Positions 45,831 to 54,559 of a stretch of 64,000 bases of DNA are shown here, one piece after another. The notes under the pieces were generated by a model that worked only from the letters and a program-made list of their open reading frames with translations, was not told the origin of the DNA and ran no database searches. This DNA comes from Maricaulis sp. (GTDB lineage Bacteria > Pseudomonadota > Alphaproteobacteria > Caulobacterales > Maricaulaceae). The DNA lies in contig NZ_JAEPNI010000004.1 of NCBI RefSeq assembly GCF_017643475.1, positions 242,576-306,575 of the forward strand, read 5' to 3'. Within the stretch, counting starts at the first letter, position 1; each line of letters opens with the position of its first letter. The position numbers were made by a program, and so were the translations under genes.

Positions 45831-47456
45831 ATGTCCAATTCGGAAGTTCGTGACGGCGGCCTGGAGTCGCTCGGCATCAAGGCCGGCACAGTTCACCTGA
45901 ACTGGAATGAAGCACGTCTTTACGAAGAGATTGTTCGTCGTGGTGAAGGTGAAATCGCCGAAGGTGGCGCCCTGGTCGTCAAGACCGGCGTTCACACCGG
46001 CCGCTCCGCCAAGGACAAGTTCACTGTCCGTGACGAAACAACCGAAAACCAGGTGTGGTGGGACAATAATGCGTCCATCACGCCGGAGCATTTCGCGACG
46101 CTGTGGAATGATTTCCGTGCCCACATGGAAGGCAAGGAACTGTTCGTCCAGCAATTGTTCGGCGGCGCTGACAAGGACCATCGCCTTCCGGTGCGTGTAG
46201 TCAACGAGCTGAGCTGGCACTCGCTCTTCATCCGCCATCTGCTGCGCATACCGGCAGTCGACGAATATGAAGGCTTCGACGCCCAGTTCACCATCGTCAA
46301 CCTGCCTAGCTTCAAGGCCGACCCAGAGCGTCATGGGTGCAGTTCGGAAACCGTGATCGGCGTTGATTTCGATCGCAAGCTGGTCCTGATCGGCGGTACG
46401 TCCTATGCGGGCGAAACCAAGAAGTCCGTTTTCACCATCCTCAACTATCTGCTGCCGACAAAGGGCATCATGCCGATGCATTGTTCCGTCAATGTCGGCG
46501 AGGACGATGACGCAGCGATCTTCTTCGGCCTTTCCGGCACAGGCAAGACGACCCTCTCCGCTGACGCCAGCCGCACGCTGGTTGGCGATGACGAGCACGG
46601 CTGGTCCGAGAACGGCCTGTTCAACTTCGAGGGCGGTTGTTACGCCAAGATGATCCGCCTGTCCGAAGAGGCAGAGCCGGAGATCTTCGCCACCACCAAG
46701 ATGTGGGGCACGGTCCTGGAAAACGTGGTCATGGATCCGCAAACCCGTGTCCTCGACCTGGATGATGCAACACTGGCCGAAAACAGCCGCGGCGCCTATC
46801 CGATCAGTGCCATCCCGAACGCCAGCGAAACCGGTACCTGTGGCCAGCCGAAGAACCTGGTCATGCTGACCTGTGATGCGTTTGGCATCATGCCGCCGAT
46901 CGCCAAGCTGACGCCGGCCCAGGCCATGTATCACTTCCTGTCGGGCTACACCGCCAAGGTTGCCGGCACCGAAAAAGGTGTGACCGAGCCGACTGCTACC
47001 TTCTCCGCCTGTTTCGGTGCGCCCTTCATGCCGCGTCACCCGGCCGAGTATGGCGCCCTGCTGCGCGAACTGATCGCCGAACACAATGTCGATTGCTGGC
47101 TGGTCAATACCGGCTGGACGGGCGGCGCTTATGGCACGGGCAACCGCATGCCGATCAAAGCCACTCGCGCCCTGCTCAATGCAGCGCTGGACGGTTCCCT
47201 GAAAGGTGCCAATTATCGCGAAGACCAGAATTTCGGCTTCATGGTCCCCGTCGCCGTAGATGGTGTCGATGCCTCCATCCTGGATCCGCGGTCCACCTGG
47301 TCCGACAAGGCTGCCTATGACGCACAAGCGGCCAAGCTTGCCGGCATGTTCATCGAGAACTTCAAGAAGTTCGAAGACCATGTTCAGCCCTATGTCCGGG
47401 CCGCGGCCCCAAAGCTGCAAACGGAAGAGCGTCGGGTTGAGGAATTCGCCGAGTAG
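45831..47456 (+). CDS. pckA: Phosphoenolpyruvate carboxykinase (ATP)
   Basis: 541 residues from the ATG at 45831 ([15 protein letters not shown]); an in-frame ATG 54 bases upstream is less likely. The P-loop is GLSGTGKTT (residues 233-241). [25 protein letters not shown] and [21 protein letters not shown] are the substrate- and Mn-binding regions, all complete. It turns oxaloacetate and ATP into PEP, the entry to gluconeogenesis, as expected in an organism growing on amino acids and organic acids. It is followed by a strong terminator. Confidence 0.97.
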   Translation: MSNSEVRDGGLESLGIKAGTVHLNWNEARLYEEIVRRGEGEIAEGGALVVKTGVHTGRSAKDKFTVRDETTENQVWWDNNASITPEHFATLWNDFRAHMEGKELFVQQLFGGADKDHRLPVRVVNELSWHSLFIRHLLRIPAVDEYEGFDAQFTIVNLPSFKADPERHGCSSETVIGVDFDRKLVLIGGTSYAGETKKSVFTILNYLLPTKGIMPMHCSVNVGEDDDAAIFFGLSGTGKTTLSADASRTLVGDDEHGWSENGLFNFEGGCYAKMIRLSEEAEPEIFATTKMWGTVLENVVMDPQTRVLDLDDATLAENSRGAYPISAIPNASETGTCGQPKNLVMLTCDAFGIMPPIAKLTPAQAMYHFLSGYTAKVAGTEKGVTEPTATFSACFGAPFMPRHPAEYGALLRELIAEHNVDCWLVNTGWTGGAYGTGNRMPIKATRALLNAALDGSLKGANYREDQNFGFMVPVAVDGVDASILDPRSTWSDKAAYDAQAAKLAGMFIENFKKFEDHVQPYVRAAAPKLQTEERRVEEFAE

Positions 47457-47479
47457 AATGCCTTCCGGTTCAGGTTCTC

Positions 47480-47509
47480 AAAGCCCCGTCGCAAGGCGGG
47501 GCTTTTTTC
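47480..47509 (+). terminator. Rho-independent terminator of pckA
   Basis: AAAGCCCCG...CGGGGCTTTTTT, a stem of at least 8 bp with a short loop and a six-T run, 23 bases after the pckA stop. Confidence 0.93.
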
Positions 47510-47831
47510 TTTCTCAATTGAAATTGAAGCGGCGCTGCACGCCGGGCGTGATTTTTCCAACCGGCACACAAATGGCTTGAAAGACCCTGCGCGACCTTCT
47601 GCCCTTAAGCGGTAACACCCCAACCGGAATTACGCCCTTACCTTGTCACAGGACGCACTTCCAGGAAATCTGCAGCGCTTTACCTGAAGGCGACCTGGAG
47701 GTTTATTTTTCCCTCGATCATTGAAAATGAAGCAAGACGTGGAATTTTCGTTTGACGCTTCCCGATTTTTGGGCATTTCTATATGGGAAGTTTCGCGGGC
47801 GCAGCATTCGCCCACCAAACGGATGAGAGAA
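47510..47831. other. Intergenic region upstream of the thr leader, 322 bp
   Basis: It should hold the thr operon promoter. TTGACG occurs at about 47752 and a TATATG at about 47780, but their spacing is too wide for a standard sigma-70 promoter. No other frame or fold is convincing. Confidence 0.45.
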
Positions 47832-47966
47832 ATGCACCTGTCGAACGACATCCTCGCGATCACGCTCCAGCACCGCTCCGTCGGCGCTGTGACGCCGTTC
47901 GGCATTTATTCCTTTACCACAATGACCATGACCTCCTGGACAGGGGGAGCGGACGGCGTGGACTGA
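47832..47966 (+). CDS. thrL: Threonine operon leader peptide
   Basis: 44 residues, MHLSNDILAITLQHRSVG then AVTPFGIYSFTTMTMTSWTG and GADGVD, starting after GAGAGA. Five Thr codons lie in the ten-codon stretch 47916-47942 (ACC ACA ATG ACC ATG ACC TCC TGG ACA), next to the attenuator. This is the classical design in which ribosome stalling at scarce threonyl-tRNA selects the antiterminator. The downstream genes are thrA, thrB and thrC. Two Met codons also sit in the run, which may make it sensitive to methionine. Translation is inferred, not shown. Confidence 0.8.
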   Translation: MHLSNDILAITLQHRSVGAVTPFGIYSFTTMTMTSWTGGADGVD

Positions 47967-48026
47967 CGGAATAAAAATTCCAGAACACACCAAACCCGCT
48001 CCCCGACCCCGGCGAGCGGGTTTTTT
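47944..48026 (+). promoter_or_regulatory. Transcription attenuator of the thr operon
   Basis: The terminator stem is AAACCCGCT (47992-48000) with AGCGGGTTT (48015-48023) followed by TTT. The alternative antiterminator pairs GGGGAGCGG (47944-47952, in the leader's 3' end) with CCGCTCCCC (47996-48004), nine perfect pairs that use the same CCGCT as the terminator. The two structures exclude each other. A stalled ribosome at the Thr codons would leave 47944-47952 free. Confidence 0.82.
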
Positions 48027-48083
48027 CTTACCCGAACTCCCCACCCCAGCGATCAGACCCAACAAACCCCGAGGATCAAAACC

Positions 48084-49868
48084 GTGACCCAGTATCAACC
48101 TTCCAGCCAGGCCCACCGCTTCAGCGTCCTGAAGTTCGGCAGCTCGGTCCTGCGCAATGCAGACGATTACGCCCGTGTCGCTCACGAGATCTATCGTCAC
48201 ACGCGCACTGGGGAGAAAGTTGTTGCCGTGGTCTCGGCGCTCGACGGCGAAACCGATGCCCTGTTTGCCATGGGTGACCAGGTGGGCCAGGGCTCCAGCG
48301 ATCGCGTGCTGGCCCGTCTGGTCCGTTGCGGGGAACTGAAATCCGCGGCGCTGATGGGGTTGGCGCTGGAACGCTCCGGCGTCCCTGTAGCTGTGCTTGA
48401 TCCGCATGAAATGGATCTGGTCGCTTCCGGTGATCCGCTGGATGCCAATCTCTCCGGCCTCAATCGCGATAAAGTCCTGGCCCGGTTTGACCAGGCCGAT
48501 GTGATCGTAGCGCCCGGTTTCTTCGGTGAGGATGAGGATGGCCCGATCACGCTGGGCCGCGGCGGCACGGATCTGACGGCGGTCATGTTCGCGCACTGGC
48601 TTGGGGCCGAACGCGCGCGCCTGATCAAGGATGTTGATGGCGTCTATTCCGACGATCCGGCCAAAAACCCTGAAGCACATCGTTTTGACTCACTGGACTA
48701 TGAGGCTGCCCGCAAAGTCAGTCATGGCCTGGTCCAGGACAAGGCGATCAGCCGAGCCAAGGCCCTGGATGTCGTCGTCGAGGTCGCCTCGCTTGGCAAG
48801 GCCTATGCGACGCGCATCGCCGCCTCCGCAGAAAAGCCAGCCGCCGCCCGCAGCGAGCGCCCGCTCCGTGTCGCCGTGCTCGGACATGGCGCTGTTGGCG
48901 CGGGCCTGTGCCAGCACTTGCTGGCACATCCCAACAGATTTCAACTCTCCCCCGTCCTGGTGCGCGACCCGGCGAAACATTCCCCCATCGCCGATGCTCG
49001 CCTGAAGTTCACCCAGGACCCTGCCGAGGCCTTGCGCGATGATGTCGACATTGTCGTCGAGGCTCTCGGCGGTACGGGTGTCGCCCGTTCGCTGAGCCAG
49101 TCCGCCCTGCGCGAAGGCCGTCATCTGGTTACGGCCAACAAGGCCGTTATCGCGCTCGACCTCGAACTGCTTTCCGGCCTGGCGCTCGAGAACGGGCTGG
49201 AGCTGCGCTATTCCGCTGCGGTTGGCGGCGGCACACCCATCCTGGAACATCTCGACGAACTCGGCCCGACGAGCGATGTGCTCGCCGTTGAGGGCGTCAT
49301 GAATGGTACGTGCAACTTCATCCTCGACGCTCTCGACCGCGGTGAGCTGTTTGCCGACGCCGTTGCTGAAGCCCAGCGACTTGGGTTTGCCGAAGCGGAC
49401 CCCAGCACGGATCTGGATGGAGATGACGCTGCAGACAAGCTGGCCATCATCTGCCACCACGCCTTTGGCGTAATGCCCGATCTGCGCGATATCGCGCGAG
49501 AAAGTCTTTCTGCCCTTTCCCCCGAGCGCATTGAAGCGGCGCGCGAGGCCGACCTGGTGTTCAAACAGGTCGGCCGTTGCGCGGCGGACAATTCAGGCCG
49601 CGTCGAGGCCCGGGTGGAATTGCGCGCCTTGCCACGCTCTCACCCGTTTGCATCCTTGCGCAACGAAGCCAATGGTTTCCTCATCCACCGCGCCCAGGGC
49701 GCAACCTATATCAAGGGCAAGGGCGCAGGCCGCTGGCCCACGGCCGAAGCTATGTTTGCCGACCTGATGGATGTTCAGCGCAATCAGGCCTGCACACGGA
49801 AATCTGCCCGAACACGCCAGAAAACCGCTTCTCAAGCGCAGCGAATGCCGCAAGAATCGATGATATGA
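48084..49868 (+). CDS. thrA: Fused aspartokinase - homoserine dehydrogenase without ACT domains
   Basis: 594 residues. The N-terminal aspartokinase domain (residues ~1-250) has VLKFGSSV (Lys17), VVAVVSALDGETDAL, GRGGTDLTAV (158-163 core) and DVDGVYSDDPAKN. A homoserine dehydrogenase domain (~261-575) follows with VAVLGHGAVGAG (267-272), ANKAVIA, GVMNGTCNFIL and ADPSTDLDGDDAADK. E. coli ThrA has ~820 residues because two ACT domains lie between. Here the linker is ~10 residues and no ACT domain is visible, so allosteric threonine inhibition is unlikely. The stop overlaps thrB by ATGA. Confidence 0.92.
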   Translation: MTQYQPSSQAHRFSVLKFGSSVLRNADDYARVAHEIYRHTRTGEKVVAVVSALDGETDALFAMGDQVGQGSSDRVLARLVRCGELKSAALMGLALERSGVPVAVLDPHEMDLVASGDPLDANLSGLNRDKVLARFDQADVIVAPGFFGEDEDGPITLGRGGTDLTAVMFAHWLGAERARLIKDVDGVYSDDPAKNPEAHRFDSLDYEAARKVSHGLVQDKAISRAKALDVVVEVASLGKAYATRIAASAEKPAAARSERPLRVAVLGHGAVGAGLCQHLLAHPNRFQLSPVLVRDPAKHSPIADARLKFTQDPAEALRDDVDIVVEALGGTGVARSLSQSALREGRHLVTANKAVIALDLELLSGLALENGLELRYSAAVGGGTPILEHLDELGPTSDVLAVEGVMNGTCNFILDALDRGELFADAVAEAQRLGFAEADPSTDLDGDDAADKLAIICHHAFGVMPDLRDIARESLSALSPERIEAAREADLVFKQVGRCAADNSGRVEARVELRALPRSHPFASLRNEANGFLIHRAQGATYIKGKGAGRWPTAEAMFADLMDVQRNQACTRKSARTRQKTASQAQRMPQESMI

Positions 49869-50827
49869 GCCAGCTCTCCAACAGCGCGCGAGCCAGCGCG
49901 CCCGCCAGCATTGGCAATGTCGGTGTCGGTTTCGATGTCCTCGGCCTCGCCTTCGACGCGGTCCGGGACAGCGTGGAAGCATATCGCTTGGATGAACCTG
50001 GGTTGATCGAGCTTGGCCAGGTCACCGGACTGGTTGACGCCCTGCCAGGCGAGGTCTCGCAAAACTGCGCGCTCGCCGCTGCGAAAGCTGTACTGGATGC
50101 GGCAGGCGCTCCGATCGGTCTTCGGCTCGATGTACACAAGGGTGTCCCTCTTAGCGCCGGTATGGGCGGGTCCGCGGCATCGGCGGTCGCGGCTGCAGGT
50201 GCTGTCAATGCGCTGCTCGGCTCCCCCTTCTCGCCGGACGAGATCCTGGTGCACGCCATGCAAGGCGAACGCGTGTCGGCAGACCCGCCGCCCTGGGACA
50301 ATGTCATGGCCGCCGTTCATGGCGGGCTGGTCCTGGCGGCCAGGCTGGAACCACCGCTGATCCGCGCCCTACCCCTGCCGGACGGCCTCAGCTGTGTGCT
50401 TTTTCATCCGGAACGCAAGATCAACACCCAGGACGCCCGCGACCTGCTGGCTCCAGTGACTGATCGGCAAATCGCTGTCGAGCACAGCCGCAATCTCGCG
50501 AGCTTCGTGGCCGGTTGTGCCATTGGTGACCTCGATCTCATCCGGGCCGGTCTCAAGGACATTCTGATCGAACCGCAACGCCTGCCACTCCTGCCGGAGC
50601 TGGCGGAGGTGAAGATTGCCGCCATGCATGCTGGCGCGCTCGGCTGCTCGTTCTCTGGTTCAGGCCCCTCTGTTTTCGCTTGGTGCGAAAGCAACAAGCT
50701 GGCAGCCGTGCGCGCCAGCATGGCGGAGGCTTTCGAACAGACAGGCTGCAAGGCGGATTGTTACAACGCACCGCTCAAATCCCGGGGCCTGGTCATCGAG
50801 TCGGAACCCGTAGCCCTGCGAGCCTGA
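49865..50827 (+). CDS. thrB: Homoserine kinase (GHMP family)
   Basis: 320 residues from the ATG overlapping the thrA stop; the open frame extends upstream inside thrA, but this start is fixed by the ATGA overlap. GHMP motifs: SIGNVGVGFDVLGLAFD, the ATP loop VPLSAGMGGSAASAVAA (P-x3-G-[LM]-G-S-S-A type) and GCSFSGSGPSVFA near the end. It phosphorylates homoserine at C4. It has the same gene order as enteric thrABC. Confidence 0.94.
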   Translation: MSQLSNSARASAPASIGNVGVGFDVLGLAFDAVRDSVEAYRLDEPGLIELGQVTGLVDALPGEVSQNCALAAAKAVLDAAGAPIGLRLDVHKGVPLSAGMGGSAASAVAAAGAVNALLGSPFSPDEILVHAMQGERVSADPPPWDNVMAAVHGGLVLAARLEPPLIRALPLPDGLSCVLFHPERKINTQDARDLLAPVTDRQIAVEHSRNLASFVAGCAIGDLDLIRAGLKDILIEPQRLPLLPELAEVKIAAMHAGALGCSFSGSGPSVFAWCESNKLAAVRASMAEAFEQTGCKADCYNAPLKSRGLVIESEPVALRA

Positions 50828-50830
50828 GAC

Positions 50831-52102
50831 ATGCTCTTTCATTCAACGCGCGGCGAGAGCCCCTCCGTTCCCGCCGACAAGGCCCTGCGCGCCGGTGCCG
50901 CCCCGGATGGTGGCCTGTACCTGCCCGAAGGCTTGCCCCAGATCCGATCGGGGAGAGCCGTCGGCTCAGTCGCTGAAGTCGCATGTGAACTCCTTCCGAG
51001 CTTTTTCACGGGAAGCGCCTTGGAAGGACAGATCGAACAGATCTGTGATGACGCTTTCAACTTCCCGGTACCGATCGTACAGCCGGGTGAAAGCGGGCCT
51101 CATATACTCGAGCTCTTCCATGGTCCGACCGGGGCCTTCAAGGATTTCGGCGCGCGGTTTCTGTTCCGGTCCTTTGATCGCATCGCGGATGCTAGTGATC
51201 CAATTACCGTATTGGCAGCGACTTCTGGCGATACCGGCGGCGCTGTTGGATGCGCGGCGCAAGGAAATGCCCATGCCGGCGCAGTTATCCTTTTTCCCAA
51301 GGGCCGTATCTCGCCCTTCCAGGAACACCAGTTATGTTGCTGGGACAAACCTGTACGCGCGCTGCGCGTCGATGCAGATTTCGACGCTTGTCAGGCGTTG
51401 GTCAAACGTGCGTTTCTGGATCAGGACCTGTCGCGCACATTCGGTCTGACGTCGGCAAATTCCATTTCCATCGGACGACTACTGCCCCAGATGAGCTATT
51501 GGGCGATGTCTGCAAGGCAGATGCTGGCAGATACGGGTGAGAAACCGGGTCTTGTCATCCCGACCGGCAATCTGGGAAATGCCTTTGCTGCCATCCTTGC
51601 ACGTGCGCTGGGCGAGCCCATCGGCCCCATCGTCCTCGCAACGAACGCCAACCGCACCCTCTATGACTGGTTTACCGATGGCCAGTACAAGGCCCGCGCC
51701 TCAGTCGCGACCCTCGCCAACGCCATGGATGTTGGCGCGCCGAGCAATTTTGAGCGCCTCGCTGCTTTCGAACCGGACGCCCCGGTTGAGGTGGTCCGTG
51801 TCACGGACAATGAAATCGAGATGGCAATCCGGGAAGAACACACACTCCACGGATATGTCGCTTGCCCACATACCGCCACGGCATTGGTCGCGCACACCCG
51901 CATCAGCGACCGTGTTCGTGCAGAGCGCCCCTGGCTTGTCGGCGCCACCGCCCATCCCTACAAATTCCGTGAAACCGTCGAGCCGCTGATCGGTCAAAAA
52001 ATCTCACCACCGCAAACGCTTGCCAATGTGCTGGAACGACCGACGACGGTCCGGGACATCCCGGCAGAACTTTCAGCTCTGCAGGCGGCCCTGGCGAGCT
52101 GA
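50831..52102 (+). CDS. thrC: Threonine synthase
   Basis: 423 residues of the PLP fold II family. The start MLFHSTRGESPSVPADKALRAGAAPDGGLYLPEGLP, the PLP lysine in FHGPTGAFKDFGAR (Lys104), AATSGDTGGAV and the phosphate-binding GNLGNAFAA are all present. It converts O-phosphohomoserine to threonine, the last step of the operon. It begins 3 bases after thrB. Confidence 0.95.
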   Translation: MLFHSTRGESPSVPADKALRAGAAPDGGLYLPEGLPQIRSGRAVGSVAEVACELLPSFFTGSALEGQIEQICDDAFNFPVPIVQPGESGPHILELFHGPTGAFKDFGARFLFRSFDRIADASDPITVLAATSGDTGGAVGCAAQGNAHAGAVILFPKGRISPFQEHQLCCWDKPVRALRVDADFDACQALVKRAFLDQDLSRTFGLTSANSISIGRLLPQMSYWAMSARQMLADTGEKPGLVIPTGNLGNAFAAILARALGEPIGPIVLATNANRTLYDWFTDGQYKARASVATLANAMDVGAPSNFERLAAFEPDAPVEVVRVTDNEIEMAIREEHTLHGYVACPHTATALVAHTRISDRVRAERPWLVGATAHPYKFRETVEPLIGQKISPPQTLANVLERPTTVRDIPAELSALQAALAS

Positions 52103-52109
52103 CCGACGG

Positions 52110-52754
52110 CTAGAACGGTACCGAGCTGGAAAAACACATCTCTTCACCACCATCGGGATGGCGAAAGCCCAATTCCTTCGCATGCAGGCACAGCCGCCCG
52201 CGCGCCTGGAACGCCTGGTCGTGCGCATAAAGATTATCGCCCAGGATCGGGTGCCCGAGATAGTCCATATGCACTCGCAATTGGTGGGAGCGCCCGGTAA
52301 GGGGCTTGAGGCTGACCCGGGTCATTCCCCCTTCTCGCGCCAGCACCAGCCAGTCCGTAACCGCTGAGCGGCCCCGTTCATGGTCAACCATCTGGCGTGG
52401 ACGGTTCGGCCAGTCAGTGATGATAGGTTGATCGATACGGCCAACATCATCGTTTACCTCGCCCCAGACCAGGGCCTGGTATTCCTTGCGGGTCTGGCGT
52501 TTCTCGAATTGCAGGCCGATATGCCTGTGGGCATGCGCCGTTAGAGCCAGGACAATGACGCCTGATGTATCCATGTCGAGCCGGTGGACAATACGCGCCT
52601 CCGGAAACGCCTCACGCGCCCGGCTTTCCAGGCAATCCGCGTGTTCGGCAGGCCTCCCCGGCACGGTCAACAATCCCGAGGGCTTGTCGAGTACCAGGAT
52701 GTGCTCGTCCGCAAACAGCACCGGCAAAGTCTCCGCGGCAGGCGGATTATACAC
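52110..52754 (-). CDS. RluA family pseudouridine synthase
   Basis: 214 residues. The catalytic Asp is in RIVHRLDMDTSGVIVLAL; VLDKPSGLLTVPGR, then KRKEY-like RQTRKEYQALVWG and PLTGRSHQLRVHM are the family motifs. There is no S4 domain, so it is close to the small RluA/TruC-like class (tRNA/23S uridine isomerisation). The end is short after the catalytic core. Convergent with thrC. Confidence 0.92.
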   Translation of the reverse strand: MYNPPAAETLPVLFADEHILVLDKPSGLLTVPGRPAEHADCLESRAREAFPEARIVHRLDMDTSGVIVLALTAHAHRHIGLQFEKRQTRKEYQALVWGEVNDDVGRIDQPIITDWPNRPRQMVDHERGRSAVTDWLVLAREGGMTRVSLKPLTGRSHQLRVHMDYLGHPILGDNLYAHDQAFQARGRLCLHAKELGFRHPDGGEEMCFSSSVPF

Positions 52755-52837
52755 AAAGGGTCGAGGCGGGGTTGTTCGGGAAGAGATGGCTGTGACCTGT
52801 CATTCGCTTGCCCCGTTTCTAAAGCATGCCGCAGACA

Positions 52838-52871
52838 AGAAAACCCACCGGACCAGTGTCCGGCGGGTTCT
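52838..52871 (-). terminator. Terminator of the nhaA - DUF533 - permease operon
   Basis: On the minus strand AACCCGCCGGAC-ACTG-GTCCGGTGGGTT is a long, nearly perfect stem followed by TTCTT. It lies 7 bases after the permease stop. Confidence 0.88.
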
Positions 52872-52877
52872 CCGCAA

Positions 52878-53884
52878 TCAAGTCACCGCCTGCGCTATCG
52901 CGATATAGATCGGAATACCAACAAGCAGGTTGAACGGAAAAGTCACCCCCAGTGACAGCGTCAAGGGCGTCGTCAACTGCGCCTGCGGCAAGGCCATGCG
53001 CAAAGCGGCGGGAACAGCGATGTAAGATGCCGAGGCACACAGTGTCATCAACAACGCCAGATCACCTGCCAAAAGACCAAGGCCCAGCCCGACCGGCAGG
53101 GCGATGCCCGCGCCGACCGCCGGCATCATCAGCCCATGGGCCAGAAGCGAAGGACGCAATTGCCGCCAGGATTTCACGAGGCCACGCCCGGCCGTCAGCC
53201 CCATATCCAGAAGGAATAGGCAAAGCATGCCGCGGAAAATGTCGGAGACAAACGGCTCAACCGAACTCATGCCTCGTTCGCCCGTCATCCAGCCGATCAC
53301 AAAACTGCCGAGCAACAACATAATGGATCCATTGGTCAGACACTCCCTGACCAGATCTCCATTTGGCCGACTGGGCGCTGAGGGTGCCGCGCTCAGCGCG
53401 GCAGGTTGCAGGGTCGCCTGGCTGGCAACGCGGCCCGCCAGGATCAAGTCGGTCAGGATGGCTGGCGCTTCCATCGCGGCAGCAACGGCAACCATATGTC
53501 CGCTGGCCGCCTCCCCCAATCCCGCCAGGGCATCCCTGGCAGCGATAAAGGTCACAATGGATATCGAGCCGTAGTGCGCAGCAACCGCAGCCGCATCAAC
53601 TTGGCCCAGCCGGGTGGTTGCTCTGAGCGCCGTAAATGAGATCAGCGGCAGACAGGCTGACAGGACAATGCCCGCCAGCACAACACTCGCCGCCCCCACC
53701 AACTGGCGCCGGCGCCCATTTCCACGCCCCCCTTGAAGCCAATGGCCAGGACCAGATAGAGCGACAGCCCCTTGGATACGGCCTCCGGCAAGGCAAGGTC
53801 CGAGCGCACCAGGGCTGCAGTCAGCCCCAGGGCAAAAAACAGGACTGGCGGTGATGTCAGGGTCGCAAGTGCAAGATCAAGCAT
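52878..53884 (-). pseudogene. SbtA-like sodium-dependent bicarbonate transporter family permease (frameshifted)
   Basis: Two frames form one protein of ~335 residues. The N-terminal part (MLDLALATLTSPPVLFFALGLTAALVRSDLALPEAVSKGLSLYLVLAIGFKGGVEM) belongs to the 53884 frame. A single missing base near 53715 shifts to GAASVVLAGIVLSACLPLISFTALR... and the remaining helices, including EAPAILTDLI and the AMEAP region typical of DUF897/Sbt_1. These proteins use a sodium gradient for uptake. The gap is in a G/C-rich run, so this is either a real null allele or an assembly error. It is the third gene of the nhaA operon. Confidence 0.78.
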
Positions 53885-53906
53885 GGCGATAATTCAACAA
53901 ACGTAT

Positions 53907-54559
53907 TCAGGCGTATTCGGGCGCGTCGGCGCTGCGGTGAATTTCCTCGACGAGCCCGGCATCAAGCCCCAGGCGAGCAGCGAGGAGTTGCAGATAGGCC
54001 CGCTCTACTGCGCCCTGGCGATCGATCGCGACAAGGGACGCTGAATAGATCTCTGCGGCGTGCTCCTCACCCTCAACATCAGCAATAACGGCCTCCATAT
54101 CCAGCGGGGTCAAAAGCTCCGCCTCGAGGAAAGCGCGGCTCTCCGCATTGATGCCGGCTTCGGTCAGCCGAGACTGTATCCGATCCTTTTCCAGCGCGGT
54201 AATTGAACCATCAGCCGTGGCTGCCGCGATCATCGCCCTGACCAGAGATCTTGACCGCGCGTCGAGGCGATCTTCCTCCTGTGCGGACGGGAAAAGGCTG
54301 TGCCTGCCGCAACTGTGGAGTAGTCATCGGACGGTGGGGTAGCCCCTCCCCCCTTGCGGCGGGAAATCGCGTGATAGGCCAACCCTCCCAGGGCGGCCAC
54401 CGCGCCGTACTTGGCAGCCTTGCCCATGAATTTCCGCCCGGATTTGCCGGCCAGCATTCCGGTGGCCAGGCCGGCGATCGCCGCGCCTCCACCAATCAGC
54501 GCTGTAGACTGACCCGGGCGTTGCTGGATGGCGGTCAAAATTCCGTTCACGTCAATCAT
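53907..54559 (-). pseudogene. DUF533 family protein with TerB-like C-terminus (frameshifted)
   Basis: The N-terminal frame (54559 to 54230: MIDVNGILTAIQQRPGQSTALIGGGAAIAGLATGM..., KYGAVAALGGLAYHAISRRKGG) and the C-terminal frame (FPSAQEEDRLDARSRSLVRAMIAAATADGSITALEKDRI... to ADAPEYA) are the two halves of a DUF533/YebE-like protein: a glycine-rich hydrophobic segment, then a TerB-like helical domain. The break is one base in a TTTTCCC run near 54295. The ATG overlaps the nhaA stop (ATGA). Both frames look conserved, so an indel error is likely. Confidence 0.8.

Noticed and set aside
47971..47986. AATAAAAATTCC region before the attenuator as a promoter for thrA
   Set aside because: No -35 partner at proper spacing, and the leader/attenuator arrangement explains the region.
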